DNA of 57,902 bases from Betaproteobacteria bacterium (GTDB lineage: Bacteria; Pseudomonadota; Gammaproteobacteria; Burkholderiales; Thiobacteraceae). Of this stretch, positions 1 to 8,955 are shown one piece after another; positions within the stretch are counted from its first letter, which is position 1, and the number at the start of each line of letters is the position of its first letter. The stretch lies in NCBI GenBank assembly GCA_024641855.1, contig JAHECG010000011.1, positions 1 to 57,902 on the forward strand, read 5' to 3'. The notes beneath the pieces are model-generated. The model was not told where the DNA came from. It searched no databases and saw only the letters and a list, made by a program, of their open reading frames with translations. Made by a program: the position numbers and the translations under genes.

Positions 1-336
1 CTTGGGCATCATTTGATCCAAGGTGTCGATCGGATAAGCCTCATCAAATCCGAAAGCCTCGCGTGCACCCTCCGGGCCATGGCGGTAGCCATCCCAAATT
101 TCACGCTCTAAATTTTTTTCGCGGCAAAATAAAATCGTCTTAGTGGTTTCCCCAACCAACATCACCAACACCGCTTCCGGCTCGTGGAAGCCACTCAGAT
201 AATAAAAATAGCTGTCATGGCGAAATGGAAAATGCGAATCGCGATTGCGCAATAGCTCGGGCGCGGTGGGAACCACCATCACGCCTGCGCCCATTTGTTG
301 TGCAAGTTTTTCACGGCGTTCACGGTAAGGTTGCAT
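1..336 (-). CDS. pepP: Xaa-Pro aminopeptidase (PepP), N-terminal part, cut by window edge
   Basis: Only the first 112 codons lie in the window; the frame stays open to base 1. The translation begins MQPYRERREKLAQQMGAG and contains a stretch reading DSHFPFRHDSYFYYLSGFHE, typical of the N-terminal domain of aminopeptidase P, a metallopeptidase that removes an N-terminal residue preceding proline. The catalytic pita-bread domain would be outside the window. The ATG lies 15 nt after the murU stop, so it is probably the third gene of an amgK-murU-pepP transcription unit. Family assignment is from motif recognition; the catalytic residues cannot be checked here. Confidence 0.85.
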   Translation of the reverse strand, partial: MQPYRERREKLAQQMGAGVMVVPTAPELLRNRDSHFPFRHDSYFYYLSGFHEPEAVLVMLVGETTKTILFCREKNLEREIWDGYRHGPEGAREAFGFDEAYPIDTLDQMMPK

Positions 337-351
337 AGGGCCTCATGAAAT

Positions 352-1056
352 TTATACGGGGTCGGCTGTGCCGCGCATAAGCAGCCGATCTAAATCATCC
401 AAACGCTGCGGCGTACCAACATCCACCCAGCGTCCACGATGGTGTTCGCCGCGCACCAGATCATAGCCAATCAACGTTTTTAAAAGCGGGGCGAGTGGTG
501 CCTTGGTGCCCGTTTTAATATCGCGGAAATTATCCGGTTGATAAACCGCAACGCCACTGAACGTCAGCATCGGCTTACCCATCAGTTTCACTTTACTGTG
601 TTCCAGGCCAAAATCGCCTTGCGCATGCTGTGGTGGGTTATCCACCATCACCAAATAAGCCGCGAATAATTCGTTATTAGCGCGCATCGCCATGCCGATT
701 TCGCGCGTACGGCTAAAATCATATTCAATGTAAATATCGCCATTCACCACCAGGAACGGATCCTTGCCAATGAGTGGTAGCGCTTGTGCAATTCCGCCAG
801 CGGTTTCCAGCGCTTCGGCTTCGGGCGAATAACAAATATTCGCGCCGAATTGTTGGCCATCGCCCAACGCCGCTTCAATCATCTGACCCAAATGTGCATG
901 ATTGATGATGATCTCGGTAAACCCATCGCGCACCAAATTTTCAATGTGCCAGACGATGAGCGATTTGCCGCCGACCTGCAACAAGGGTTTCGGCGTACTA
1001 TCGGAAAGCGGTCGCATGCGCTCGCCGCGACCGGCGGCCAGAATCATGGCTTTCAT
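352..1056 (-). CDS. murU: N-acetylmuramate alpha-1-phosphate uridylyltransferase MurU
   Basis: A 234-aa nucleotidyltransferase. The N-terminus has the NDP-sugar pyrophosphorylase signature (LAAGRGERMRPLS, then PKPLL) and a mid-region VNGDIYIEYDF with the metal-binding aspartate. In the MurU/AmgK peptidoglycan-recycling route, MurU converts MurNAc-1-phosphate to UDP-MurNAc, bypassing de novo synthesis (the fosfomycin-sensitive MurA step). The neighbouring upstream gene, 22 nt away on the same strand, is the matching kinase AmgK; this pairing separates it from ordinary glucose-1-phosphate transferases. Start ATG at 1056 begins MKAMILAAG, as usual for the family. Confidence 0.9.
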   Translation of the reverse strand: MKAMILAAGRGERMRPLSDSTPKPLLQVGGKSLIVWHIENLVRDGFTEIIINHAHLGQMIEAALGDGQQFGANICYSPEAEALETAGGIAQALPLIGKDPFLVVNGDIYIEYDFSRTREIGMAMRANNELFAAYLVMVDNPPQHAQGDFGLEHSKVKLMGKPMLTFSGVAVYQPDNFRDIKTGTKAPLAPLLKTLIGYDLVRGEHHRGRWVDVGTPQRLDDLDRLLMRGTADPV

Positions 1057-1078
1057 ACGGCGCTACTCACACTGAACT

Positions 1079-2071
1079 TCAAAACGTATACCCCACGGCT
1101 TGCTCACTTCCATGCAACTCGTCCAACAACTCCAAAAACGGCCCTAGCGCACGATAACGATCACACGCAGTGCGCAAATAGCGCAGCACCAGCGGCATGT
1201 CTTTGAGATATCCATCCTTGCCATCGCGGTGATACAAACGTGCGAAGATGCCCAGCACTTTGATGTGGCGCTGAATGCCCATCCACTCGAAATCGCGATA
1301 AAACGCGCCAAAATCTTCTGGTACCGGCAAACGCGCATGCTTGGCCGCTTCCCAATAGCGTACAGTCCAATCCAACACACGTTCCTCATCCCAAGTGATG
1401 TAAGCATCTTTGTACAAGGACACTAAATCGTAAGTGATGGGGCCATACACCGCATCTTGAAAATCCAGCACACCGGGATTGGGTTCAGACACCATCAAGT
1501 TGCGCGAATGGTAATCGCGATGCACGTACACAGACGGTTGCGCCAGGACAATGCGCAAGATCAATTGCAGGGCATTTTCCATGACTGCAGTTTGATCTGG
1601 CGTGAGTTGCACCTTGAGGTGTTTTGCCACGTACCATTCCGGGAACAAATGCATTTCGCGCAGCAGCATCGCAGAATCGTAAGGTGGTAATTGATCCGAC
1701 TGACTGGCCAGTTGAATTTTAATCAACGCCGCATTGGCATCGCGATAGAGTCCGTCGGCGCTAGCGTCATTGAGTTGCGATAGATAGGTTTGCGATCCCA
1801 AATCGGATAACAATAAAAACCCTTGAGTCAAATCCTGCGCTAGGATTTCCGGCACATGCACACCGGCCGCGCCGAACAATTGCGCCACGTGCACAAACGG
1901 TGCGCAATTTTCATGCTCGAGTGGCGCGTCCATCACAATTAAACTGCGATTCGGGAGACTGACACGGAAATATCGCCGAAAACTGGCATCGGCCGAAGCA
2001 GGGGCTAAATCGAAGGTTTGCCCTGGTATTACTTGTTCCAACCAGGTTTTGACTTGTGCAAGCCGTTCCAA
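1079..2071 (-). CDS. amgK: N-acetylmuramate/N-acetylglucosamine anomeric kinase AmgK
   Basis: A 330-aa aminoglycoside-phosphotransferase-fold kinase. The catalytic loop reads VYVHRDYHSRNLMV and the metal-binding segment GVLDFQDAVYGPITYDL, both characteristic of APH-type sugar kinases. AmgK phosphorylates MurNAc and GlcNAc at the anomeric position in the cytoplasm, feeding MurU encoded directly downstream. The best start is a TTG (2071): an AAGGAA Shine-Dalgarno sequence sits 8 nt upstream and there is no nearby in-frame ATG. It is divergent from lptD, and the 72 nt between the two starts must hold both promoters. Confidence 0.88.
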   Translation of the reverse strand: MERLAQVKTWLEQVIPGQTFDLAPASADASFRRYFRVSLPNRSLIVMDAPLEHENCAPFVHVAQLFGAAGVHVPEILAQDLTQGFLLLSDLGSQTYLSQLNDASADGLYRDANAALIKIQLASQSDQLPPYDSAMLLREMHLFPEWYVAKHLKVQLTPDQTAVMENALQLILRIVLAQPSVYVHRDYHSRNLMVSEPNPGVLDFQDAVYGPITYDLVSLYKDAYITWDEERVLDWTVRYWEAAKHARLPVPEDFGAFYRDFEWMGIQRHIKVLGIFARLYHRDGKDGYLKDMPLVLRYLRTACDRYRALGPFLELLDELHGSEQAVGYTF

Positions 2072-2143
2072 AATTTCGCTTCCTTATTGAAATATTTGCA
2101 TTTTTATGCGATTTTAGCACCCTTTCTGTCCGGCAAAACCATA

Positions 2144-4798
2144 ATGAACCCCCGGTATCGCGTCACCGCATTCGCTTTTTTGTCCCTTTCGGCGGGTACG
2201 CTATGGCTTAACCCTGCACGCGCCGATGCGACGGCACCATTCAAAATTGACCCACGTTTGCTCGGCTTGCCTGCACTGGAAGAGCCAATTGCCGACTTCA
2301 AAAACGTCTCGCCACCGCAACCATCTACGCCGCTGACAACGGCAACACAACCAACCGAGGTCTCTGCGCCGCAACCCAGTGCCGTTAAACCGTTGCCCGA
2401 GGCAACCCCCGTAAAGCCCATCCCGCTATCGCCGCCTAAGACGATCGCGGTAGAAAAACCTGCCCCAGTACAAACAGAGGCACGGCGCCAAACTGTCCCG
2501 CCGCCCAGCAAGCCGATCCCCGAACCCAGCGTTACATCGATCCCTGTCGTGGCAACACCAAAACCTGAAGTGTTTGCGCCGCCACCTGCCGCCCAAATTT
2601 CAGCGGAACCACCCGCCATCCCGCCCGCAGATATCGATAGCATCCCATTACGCTTACATCCGACCCTCGCGCTAACCCCACACCCAAGCCAACCGGATGA
2701 AAAAACGCCCTTGTTCATTAGCGCCATGCGCCTACAAGGGAAAGCCGATACCTACGTGGAAGCCGAGGAAGATGCCGAGCTACGCAAACAAGGTTTGCGC
2801 GTGAATGCAGACTCCTTGCACTACGATCAAGTGCAAGAAACATTGGATGGCAAGGGGAATGTGCGCGTGCAATCAGAGACGGGCGTCGTCAAAGGACCCG
2901 ACCTGCACTATAACTTGTCGGATAGCACCGGTTTCATGAACACCCCCGCCTATGCATTGGGCGGCGCAACCAATGGTCAAGGCGTTGCCGACAAGCTCAA
3001 CTTTCTCGACGAAAATCGTTACCAATTAGAGAAGGCTAAATACTCGACTTGCGGCATAGGCCAAGAGGCTTGGTGGATCCATGCCAGTGAATTGGAAATC
3101 AACCGATCCACCGAAAAGGGCGCCGGTTACAACGCCTGGATCGAATTCAAGGGCGTACCCTTACTGTATACGCCCTATATTAGCTTCTCGCTCAACAACG
3201 AACGTGAATCGGGTTTCTTGACGCCCTCCTTTGGCACCTCCAACACACGTGGCGTCGAATTTTCGGCGCCTTATTATTGGAATATCGCGCCTAACTACGA
3301 CGCCACGCTGACGCCACGCTACATGACTAGACGCGGCTTACAACTCGGTGGCGAATTTCGCTATCTACAACCAAATTACGCAGGTGACATACAAGCCGAA
3401 GTCTTACCGGACAGCGTCACTAATACGACTCGCAATGCCTTCCGCTTAAAACATACGCAAACATTCGGCGCCGGGTTTTCGGGTAATATCGATTATCAAA
3501 AGGTATCGGATAACAATTATTATCGTGATTTAAGTACCCTAATTGCAGCCACATCGACCACCACGCTACCGCATGAAGGGAATTTGTATTACGGCAACGG
3601 CCCCTTTAGTGCTGCACTGAAAGTTCAGCGCTACCAAGTGTTGCAAGATCCGGTCACACCGATCGCCAACCCTTATGAACGCGTACCGCAATTAACGGCA
3701 TCTTATCGCAAGCTGAACGCATTCGGTTTTGCCGACGTGCTCGCCAGTTCTGAATTTGTGCAGTATTCGCACCCTACCAGCGTTGAAGGTTCTCGCTTCA
3801 CGCTTAACCCGACGTTCAGCGTACCGCTGACTCAGGCCTATGGCTATATCACGCCGAAATTCGGCTTGCATTACACACAATACAACTTAAATCAAAAACA
3901 GAATTCAGACCGTTTACCCAATACCACACGCAGCTTGCCAATCTTTAGTTTGGACAGCGGCCTCACCTTTGAGCGTGAAGCCAGCTTATTCGGTCAAGCT
4001 TTGACGCAAACTTTGGAACCGCGCCTGTATTACTTGTACGTCCCCTTTAAAAATCAAAATCAAATTCCGCTATTTGATACGGCCGAACCCGACTTCAGTT
4101 TTGCCCAAATATTCTCGGAAAATCGTTTTAGCGGCGGCGATCGTATCTCGGACGCGAATCAAGCGACGTTCGCATTAACTTCCCGCTTTATCGAAAGCAA
4201 CACTGGCTTGGAGCGTTTGCGCGTCAGCGTCGCACAACGTTATTTTTTCAGCACGCCTAAAGTGACAATCACACCGACGACCGCCCCACCCACGGACAAA
4301 ACCTCGGACTTTTTAGCCAGTATCGGCGGCCAAATCACACCCGCGTGGTCCGCAGATGCCACGCTGCAATACAACCCCAATATAGGCCGCAGCGAAAAGT
4401 ACAATGTCGGTACGCGCTATAATCCTGAACCCGGAAAACTCGCAAATTTCAACTATCGCTTCACCCGCAATTCTTTGCATCAAGTGGATTTCTCTGGCCA
4501 ATGGCCGATCGACCACCACTGGCAAATTTTAGGGCGTTGGAATTACTCGATTCAAGATCATAAGACAGTAGAATCCCTCGCTGGATTTGAATACAAAGAA
4601 GCGTGTTGGGCAGTCCGCGTAGTGGCGCATCGCTTCCAAACCGGCACGCAACAATCGACTAACGCGTTATTTTTGCAACTTGAACTGTCCGGCCTTTCCA
4701 GCTTGGGAACTAATCCGTTCAATACCCTCAAACAAAACATCGGCGGCTACTCGCAAACCAAGCCGCATCCCGAAGAAATCAACTTAAACGAGTTTTAA
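2144..4798 (+). CDS. lptD: LPS-assembly outer membrane protein LptD
   Basis: The 884-aa outer membrane component of the Lpt machine, which inserts LPS into the outer leaflet together with lipoprotein LptE. I chose ATG 2144 because it gives a signal peptide (MNPRYRVTAFAFLSLSAG..., cleavage near ARADA). A longer frame from 2018 would run into divergent amgK. Residues ~50-195 are an unusual proline-rich stretch; ~205-300 is the OstA/LptA-like periplasmic domain; the rest is the beta-barrel, with aromatic-rich strands. Only two cysteines are present, Cys303 (STCGIG) and Cys821 (EACWAV). E. coli LptD has four, forming two disulfides, so a single disulfide is inferred here. It is followed after 3 nt by surA, a chaperone for LptD. 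Confidence 0.95.
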   Translation: MNPRYRVTAFAFLSLSAGTLWLNPARADATAPFKIDPRLLGLPALEEPIADFKNVSPPQPSTPLTTATQPTEVSAPQPSAVKPLPEATPVKPIPLSPPKTIAVEKPAPVQTEARRQTVPPPSKPIPEPSVTSIPVVATPKPEVFAPPPAAQISAEPPAIPPADIDSIPLRLHPTLALTPHPSQPDEKTPLFISAMRLQGKADTYVEAEEDAELRKQGLRVNADSLHYDQVQETLDGKGNVRVQSETGVVKGPDLHYNLSDSTGFMNTPAYALGGATNGQGVADKLNFLDENRYQLEKAKYSTCGIGQEAWWIHASELEINRSTEKGAGYNAWIEFKGVPLLYTPYISFSLNNERESGFLTPSFGTSNTRGVEFSAPYYWNIAPNYDATLTPRYMTRRGLQLGGEFRYLQPNYAGDIQAEVLPDSVTNTTRNAFRLKHTQTFGAGFSGNIDYQKVSDNNYYRDLSTLIAATSTTTLPHEGNLYYGNGPFSAALKVQRYQVLQDPVTPIANPYERVPQLTASYRKLNAFGFADVLASSEFVQYSHPTSVEGSRFTLNPTFSVPLTQAYGYITPKFGLHYTQYNLNQKQNSDRLPNTTRSLPIFSLDSGLTFEREASLFGQALTQTLEPRLYYLYVPFKNQNQIPLFDTAEPDFSFAQIFSENRFSGGDRISDANQATFALTSRFIESNTGLERLRVSVAQRYFFSTPKVTITPTTAPPTDKTSDFLASIGGQITPAWSADATLQYNPNIGRSEKYNVGTRYNPEPGKLANFNYRFTRNSLHQVDFSGQWPIDHHWQILGRWNYSIQDHKTVESLAGFEYKEACWAVRVVAHRFQTGTQQSTNALFLQLELSGLSSLGTNPFNTLKQNIGGYSQTKPHPEEINLNEF

Positions 4799-4801
4799 TT
4801 T

Positions 4802-6109
4802 ATGCAGTTTTGCACCCGCGTTTTCATCACCTTGCTTTGGGTACTGAGCCTGTCGTCTACCGCATGGGCGCAACGCCCCCCCACGCGCGTGGAATTCATC
4901 GACCGCATTGTGGCGGTGGTCAACAATGACATCATCACGGCTTTTGAATTAGACGAGCGGATCCAGTTGGTGAAACGCCAACTAGAGAACCAAAAAATAA
5001 CATTGCCGCCGCAAGACATTCTGGAAAAGCAATTACTCGAACGCATGATCAATGAAAAAGTGCAATTGCAATTCGCCAACGAAACGGGCATTCGGGTCGA
5101 CGACGCTGCGCTCGATCAGGCCATTGCACGAATTGCAGAAGGCAATCGGATGCAGTTAGATCAATTACGCCAAGCGTTGGAAAAGGATGGCGTCAGCTTC
5201 AACAAATTTCGCGAGAACATCCGCAATGAAATTACCTTGGCTAGAGTCAAAGAGCGCGAAGCCGACAATCGCGTGGTCGTCACTGAAGGGGAGTTGGAAA
5301 ATTACTTCGCGCACCAAGCGCAACAAGGCAGTGATACCGAATACAATCTGGCGCACATCCTGATTCAAGTGCCGGATCAAGCTAATGCAGAAAAAATTCA
5401 GGCTCGTAAAAAGATTGCCGAGCAAGCGCTCGCCGAGTTGAAAGCTGGAACCGACTTCGGTCAAGTTTCCGCGACTTTTTCCGATGCCCCCGACGCTCTG
5501 CAAGGTGGTGAATTGGGCTGGCGCCCGGCCAGCCGTTTACCGCAACTCTTTACCGACACATTGAATGCAATGCAACCAGGTGATGTCAGTCCATTGTTAC
5601 GCAGCCCTAATGGTTTTCACCTCCTGAAATTATTAGATAAGCGTGGTCGCGACGCGGTATTGATCGTGACCCAAACGCACGCACGCCACATCTTGATAAA
5701 AACCAACGAAGTCGTGTCGGAGACCGACGCCAAACGCCGTCTTACCGAGCTCAAAGAACGTCTGGACAATGGTGCAAATTTTGCCGAACTCGCACGCCTG
5801 CATTCGGAAGACGGCTCGGCTGCAAAAGGTGGCGACTTAGGTTGGCTCACGCCAGGCGACACCGTCCCTGATTTCGAACACGCCATGGATGCGCTGCCAC
5901 TCAAGGTAGTAAGTGCGCCCATTCACACCCAGTTCGGTTGGCATTTAATTGAAGTTCTCGAACGGCGCAAAGAAGACGTCACCCAAGAAAAACAAAAATT
6001 CAGGGCGCGACAAGAAATTCGCGAGCGCAAGGCCGATGAAGCGTATCAAGAATTCGTGCGCCAATTGCGCGACCGAGCGTATGTCGAATTTAAGCAGGAC
6101 GACCATTAA
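4802..6109 (+). CDS. surA: Periplasmic chaperone / peptidyl-prolyl isomerase SurA
   Basis: A 435-aa protein with a signal peptide (MQFCTRVFITLLWVLSLSSTAWA), a SurA N-terminal chaperone domain (~25-165, beginning VEFIDRIVAVVNNDIIT) and two parvulin domains (~170-270 and ~285-385; each shows an AxHILI-type strand and a GGDLGW/GGELGW motif). SurA escorts outer-membrane proteins, LptD among them, through the periplasm to the BAM complex. It is the second gene of lptD-surA-pdxA-rsmA; its 3' end overlaps the pdxA start by 29 nt, which suggests translational coupling. Length and domain order match the family. Confidence 0.96.
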   Translation: MQFCTRVFITLLWVLSLSSTAWAQRPPTRVEFIDRIVAVVNNDIITAFELDERIQLVKRQLENQKITLPPQDILEKQLLERMINEKVQLQFANETGIRVDDAALDQAIARIAEGNRMQLDQLRQALEKDGVSFNKFRENIRNEITLARVKEREADNRVVVTEGELENYFAHQAQQGSDTEYNLAHILIQVPDQANAEKIQARKKIAEQALAELKAGTDFGQVSATFSDAPDALQGGELGWRPASRLPQLFTDTLNAMQPGDVSPLLRSPNGFHLLKLLDKRGRDAVLIVTQTHARHILIKTNEVVSETDAKRRLTELKERLDNGANFAELARLHSEDGSAAKGGDLGWLTPGDTVPDFEHAMDALPLKVVSAPIHTQFGWHLIEVLERRKEDVTQEKQKFRARQEIRERKADEAYQEFVRQLRDRAYVEFKQDDH

Positions 6110-7094
6110 ACTTCCCCCGATCGCCCTAACCAGCGGCGAACCTGCCGGTATCGGCCCCGATTTATGCCTACTGCTGGCATGCACATCACGCGAAACCGAC
6201 CTCGTTGTACTTGGTGACAAAGTCTTATTGCAACGTCGCGCAGCTACGCTAGGGTTAGACATTAACTTCACTGACTATTCTCCGAACCAAGCCATCGCAC
6301 GTGTAGCTCATCATCTCACCATCTTAAGCATCCCACTTGCGACCCCTTGTGAACCCGGGAAGCCCAACCCTAACAATGCTCGCGCGGTACTGGCAATCTT
6401 GAACCGCGCCGCGGATGGTTGTCTAAGTGGTGAATTCAGCGCCATGGTCACTGCACCGATCCATAAAGGCATTATCAATGATGCCGGCATTGCATTTCAG
6501 GGGCATACCGAGTATTTACAACATCGCGCACACGCACCCCAAGTGGTCATGATGCTTGCAGGTGGCGGCATGCGTGTCGCACTTGCCACGACACATTTTG
6601 CCTTGCGTGATGTCCCCAGCCACATCACGCGCGAAAGCTTGGAAACCACACTACGTATTATCGATCACGATTTACGTACCCGTTTCGGCATTCCCCATCC
6701 ACGCATTCTGGTTGCTGGCTTAAACCCCCATGCCGGTGAATCCGGTCATCTGGGTCGTGAGGAAATCGATATTATTGAACCGGTATTACATCAGTTTCGC
6801 CAAGCGGGATTCGATATGCAAGGGCCTTTTCCTGCGGACACGCTATTCAACCCCAATCGCTTAAAACATGCGGATTGCGTTCTTGCGATGTACCACGATC
6901 AAGGCTTACCCGTGCTCAAATACGCCAGTTTTGGCGCAGGCGTGAATATTACTTTGGGCCTACCCTTTATCCGGACTTCGGTCGATCATGGCACCGCATT
7001 GGATTTAGCTGGTACCGGCAACATCGACAGCGGTAGCCTTAACGTCGCCATACAAACCGCCCACGAAATGGCGTGCTATGCACATCGCACGTAA
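6081..7094 (+). CDS. pdxA: 4-hydroxythreonine-4-phosphate dehydrogenase PdxA
   Basis: A 337-aa NAD-dependent dehydrogenase of pyridoxal-5-phosphate biosynthesis, oxidising 4-phosphohydroxy-L-threonine. Family motifs are clear: ALTSGEPAGIGPDL near the start, VTAPIHKG, GHTEYL, GLNPHAGESG and YHDQGLPVLK, the last three carrying metal/substrate ligands. I chose ATG 6081 (MSNLSRTTIKLPP) rather than a start further upstream because it gives the normal length (~330 aa) and limits the overlap with surA to 29 nt. It overlaps rsmA by 17 nt. Confidence 0.95.
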   Translation: MSNLSRTTIKLPPIALTSGEPAGIGPDLCLLLACTSRETDLVVLGDKVLLQRRAATLGLDINFTDYSPNQAIARVAHHLTILSIPLATPCEPGKPNPNNARAVLAILNRAADGCLSGEFSAMVTAPIHKGIINDAGIAFQGHTEYLQHRAHAPQVVMMLAGGGMRVALATTHFALRDVPSHITRESLETTLRIIDHDLRTRFGIPHPRILVAGLNPHAGESGHLGREEIDIIEPVLHQFRQAGFDMQGPFPADTLFNPNRLKHADCVLAMYHDQGLPVLKYASFGAGVNITLGLPFIRTSVDHGTALDLAGTGNIDSGSLNVAIQTAHEMACYAHRT

Positions 7095-7851
7095 ACGCTT
7101 TGGTCAGAATTTTCTGCAAGATGCTCTATTTGTGCGCGCTTGTATCGATGCCATCCGGCCACAACCAACTGACACGCTGGTGGAGATTGGCCCTGGCCTA
7201 GGCGCCTTAACGAAACCCTTAATGGCACAAGTCCCACATTTGCATGTGGTTGAGATCGACCGGGATTTGATTGCGCGCTTGCAACAAACCTACCCGCCAG
7301 CGCAACTTTCGATTCACGCTGGCGATGCTCTCGAATTTGACTTCTCCACGCTCGGCAATCATCTCCGCATCGTTGGAAACTTGCCCTATAACATTTCTAC
7401 CCCGTTACTCTTTCATCTTGCTCAGTTCGCCCCACACATCCTCGATATGCACTTCATGCTGCAAAAGGAAGTTGTGGATCGCATGGCCGCCGCACCTTCC
7501 ACTAGCGCTTATGGTCGGCTCTCTGTCATGCTGCAATACCGCTTTCAAATCCTGCCCTTGTTTGACGTTCCGGGTTCCGCCTTCAACCCTGCGCCCAAAG
7601 TCACCTCTAGCTTTGTGCGCATGCTACCGCTGTTCCCACTGCCTTATCCGGCCCAAGACCCAGTGTTGTTCGCAACTATCGTCACGGCTGCGTTTGGCAT
7701 GCGCCGTAAAACTTTGCGCAACACACTCAAGCCGCATCTCCTGGACAAAGACTTTCAAGCCCTTGGCATTGAAGCCGGTCTTCGTGCCGAGAACCTCAGC
7801 GTCGCCGATTTCGTACGTATTGCGAATTACCTGCGCCCCCCCTCCATTTAG
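7078..7851 (+). CDS. rsmA: 16S rRNA dimethyladenosine transferase RsmA (KsgA)
   Basis: A 257-aa SAM-dependent methyltransferase that dimethylates the two adjacent adenosines of the 3' terminal helix of 16S rRNA, a late 30S assembly checkpoint. It begins MHIARKRFGQNFLQD (the KRFGQNFL hallmark), has the SAM motif VEIGPGLGALT and the catalytic NLPYNIS motif, and ends with the small helical domain. Start ATG 7078 lies inside the pdxA 3' end (17-nt overlap). It is the last gene of the lptD operon; 189 nt of AT-rich sequence separate it from rpoH. Confidence 0.96.
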   Translation: MHIARKRFGQNFLQDALFVRACIDAIRPQPTDTLVEIGPGLGALTKPLMAQVPHLHVVEIDRDLIARLQQTYPPAQLSIHAGDALEFDFSTLGNHLRIVGNLPYNISTPLLFHLAQFAPHILDMHFMLQKEVVDRMAAAPSTSAYGRLSVMLQYRFQILPLFDVPGSAFNPAPKVTSSFVRMLPLFPLPYPAQDPVLFATIVTAAFGMRRKTLRNTLKPHLLDKDFQALGIEAGLRAENLSVADFVRIANYLRPPSI

Positions 7852-7946
7852 CGCCTTGCCAAAAAAAACGATAGTAAGCACCAACACAATTATAATTGCT
7901 TGATTATATTTTATATTTTATAAATTACGAAAATCAATAAAGGCTT

Positions 7947-7976
7947 TTGGCGAGGTCATGGAACAAACGATAATAT
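7947..7976 (+). promoter_or_regulatory. Predicted sigma-70 promoter of rpoH
   Basis: TTGGCG (7947-7952) and TAATAT (7971-7976) are separated by 18 nt, with an AT-rich tract (about 7895-7935) upstream that could act as an UP element. The expected transcription start (~7983) falls inside the CIRCE inverted repeat that begins at 7976. This is a pattern-based prediction only. Confidence 0.5.
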
Positions 7977-8002
7977 TGGCACTCTTAATCACAGAGTGCT
8001 AA
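7976..8002. promoter_or_regulatory. CIRCE element (HrcA operator) in front of rpoH
   Basis: TTGGCACTC (7976-7984), a 9-nt spacer, then GAGTGCTAA (7994-8002). The known CIRCE consensus is TTAGCACTC-N9-GAGTGCTAA, so this copy matches 17 of 18 arm positions and has the correct spacer. HrcA is the heat-labile repressor that binds CIRCE. Its position over the predicted +1 suggests that HrcA represses rpoH transcription, and in RNA it could also form a 5'-leader hairpin. The sequence match is direct; the regulation is inference. Confidence 0.88.
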
Positions 8003-8040
8003 TATATTCCGGCACGCCCTAGAGATTAGAGGAGAACCTT

Positions 8041-8901
8041 ATGAGCAACGCTTTAGCCCTTGCCTTCCCCAACCCCGCGCTGGGCAGTTTGGAGAGTTAT
8101 ATCCAGGCCACTAAGGCTTTACCCGTACTCAGTGCAGAAGAAGAAACCAGCTATGCTCGTCGCCTGCGCGATGAAAGCGATGTTGAAGCCGCACGTATGC
8201 TGGTGATGTCACATTTACGCGTGGTGGTGCATATCGCCCGTGGTTTCACAGGCTACGGCCTGCAGCAAGCCGATTTGATTCAAGAAGGTAATGTCGGCTT
8301 GATGAAAGCGGTGAAACGGTTCGACCCAGAGCGCGGCGTACGCTTGGTGTCGTTCGCCATCCACTGGATCAAAGCCGAAATGCACGAATATATCCTGCGT
8401 AACTGGCGCATGGTGCGGATCGCTACCACCAAAGCGCAACGCAAGCTGTTCTTTAATCTACGCAGCAAGAAGCAAACACTCGGCACCCTGGGGCCGGATG
8501 AAGTGAATAGCATCGCCAAGGACTTAGGCGTTAAGCCGGAAGAAGTGATGGAAATGGAAACTCGGATCGACGGCGGCGATGTTGCGCTGGAGCCGGTCGG
8601 TGATGATGACGACAACAGCTACGGCCCACTCACTTATCTAGCAGATCCAGCGGATGAGCCCGCACTGCAATTGGAATACAAGCAAGGTGAAGCGCAGCGC
8701 GAAAATGGTTTGGTCAAGGCACTGGATCACCTCGATGAGCGCAGTCGGCGCATTATTCAAGCACGCTGGCTGGCCGAGGATGGCGCCAGTACGCTGCACG
8801 ATCTAGCGGCCGAATACGGCGTTTCCGCAGAGCGTATTCGTCAGATCGAACAAAAAGCGATGCAAAAAATGAAGGGGATTATTGCGGCAGAAGCGGTTTA
8901 A
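8041..8901 (+). CDS. rpoH: RNA polymerase heat-shock sigma factor RpoH (sigma-32)
   Basis: A 286-aa group-3 sigma-70 factor directing transcription of heat-shock genes. It has the region 2 core (LIQEGNVGLMKAVKRFDPERGVRL), the RpoH box just after it (QRKLFFNLRSKK), which distinguishes sigma-32 from RpoD and RpoS, and a C-terminal region 4 helix-turn-helix (AAEYGVSAERIRQIEQKAM). Start ATG 8041 has a strong AGAGGAGA ribosome binding site at 8028-8034. A CIRCE operator precedes it and an intrinsic terminator follows it, so it appears to be a monocistronic unit. Confidence 0.97.
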   Translation: MSNALALAFPNPALGSLESYIQATKALPVLSAEEETSYARRLRDESDVEAARMLVMSHLRVVVHIARGFTGYGLQQADLIQEGNVGLMKAVKRFDPERGVRLVSFAIHWIKAEMHEYILRNWRMVRIATTKAQRKLFFNLRSKKQTLGTLGPDEVNSIAKDLGVKPEEVMEMETRIDGGDVALEPVGDDDDNSYGPLTYLADPADEPALQLEYKQGEAQRENGLVKALDHLDERSRRIIQARWLAEDGASTLHDLAAEYGVSAERIRQIEQKAMQKMKGIIAAEAV

Positions 8902-8924
8902 ATCCTCAATAGGATGTCCCTAGA

Positions 8925-8955
8925 AGCCTAGCCAGCGCCCTGGCTAGGCTTTTTA
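8925..8955 (+). terminator. Intrinsic terminator of rpoH
   Basis: A perfect 11-bp stem (AGCCTAGCCAG 8925-8935 with CTGGCTAGGCT 8940-8950), a 4-nt loop and a T run. The T run is on the plus strand, so it serves rpoH; it ends within the stop region of the convergent SCO gene. Confidence 0.92.

Noticed and set aside
2018-2143. N-terminal extension of LptD
   Set aside because: In-frame, but it overlaps the divergent amgK start and would place 42 residues before a good signal peptide; ATG 2144 is preferred.
2104-2727. A 207-codon antisense frame over the start of lptD
   Set aside because: It is a GC-driven shadow of the proline-rich segment; Gly/Val-rich without domain or ribosome binding site.
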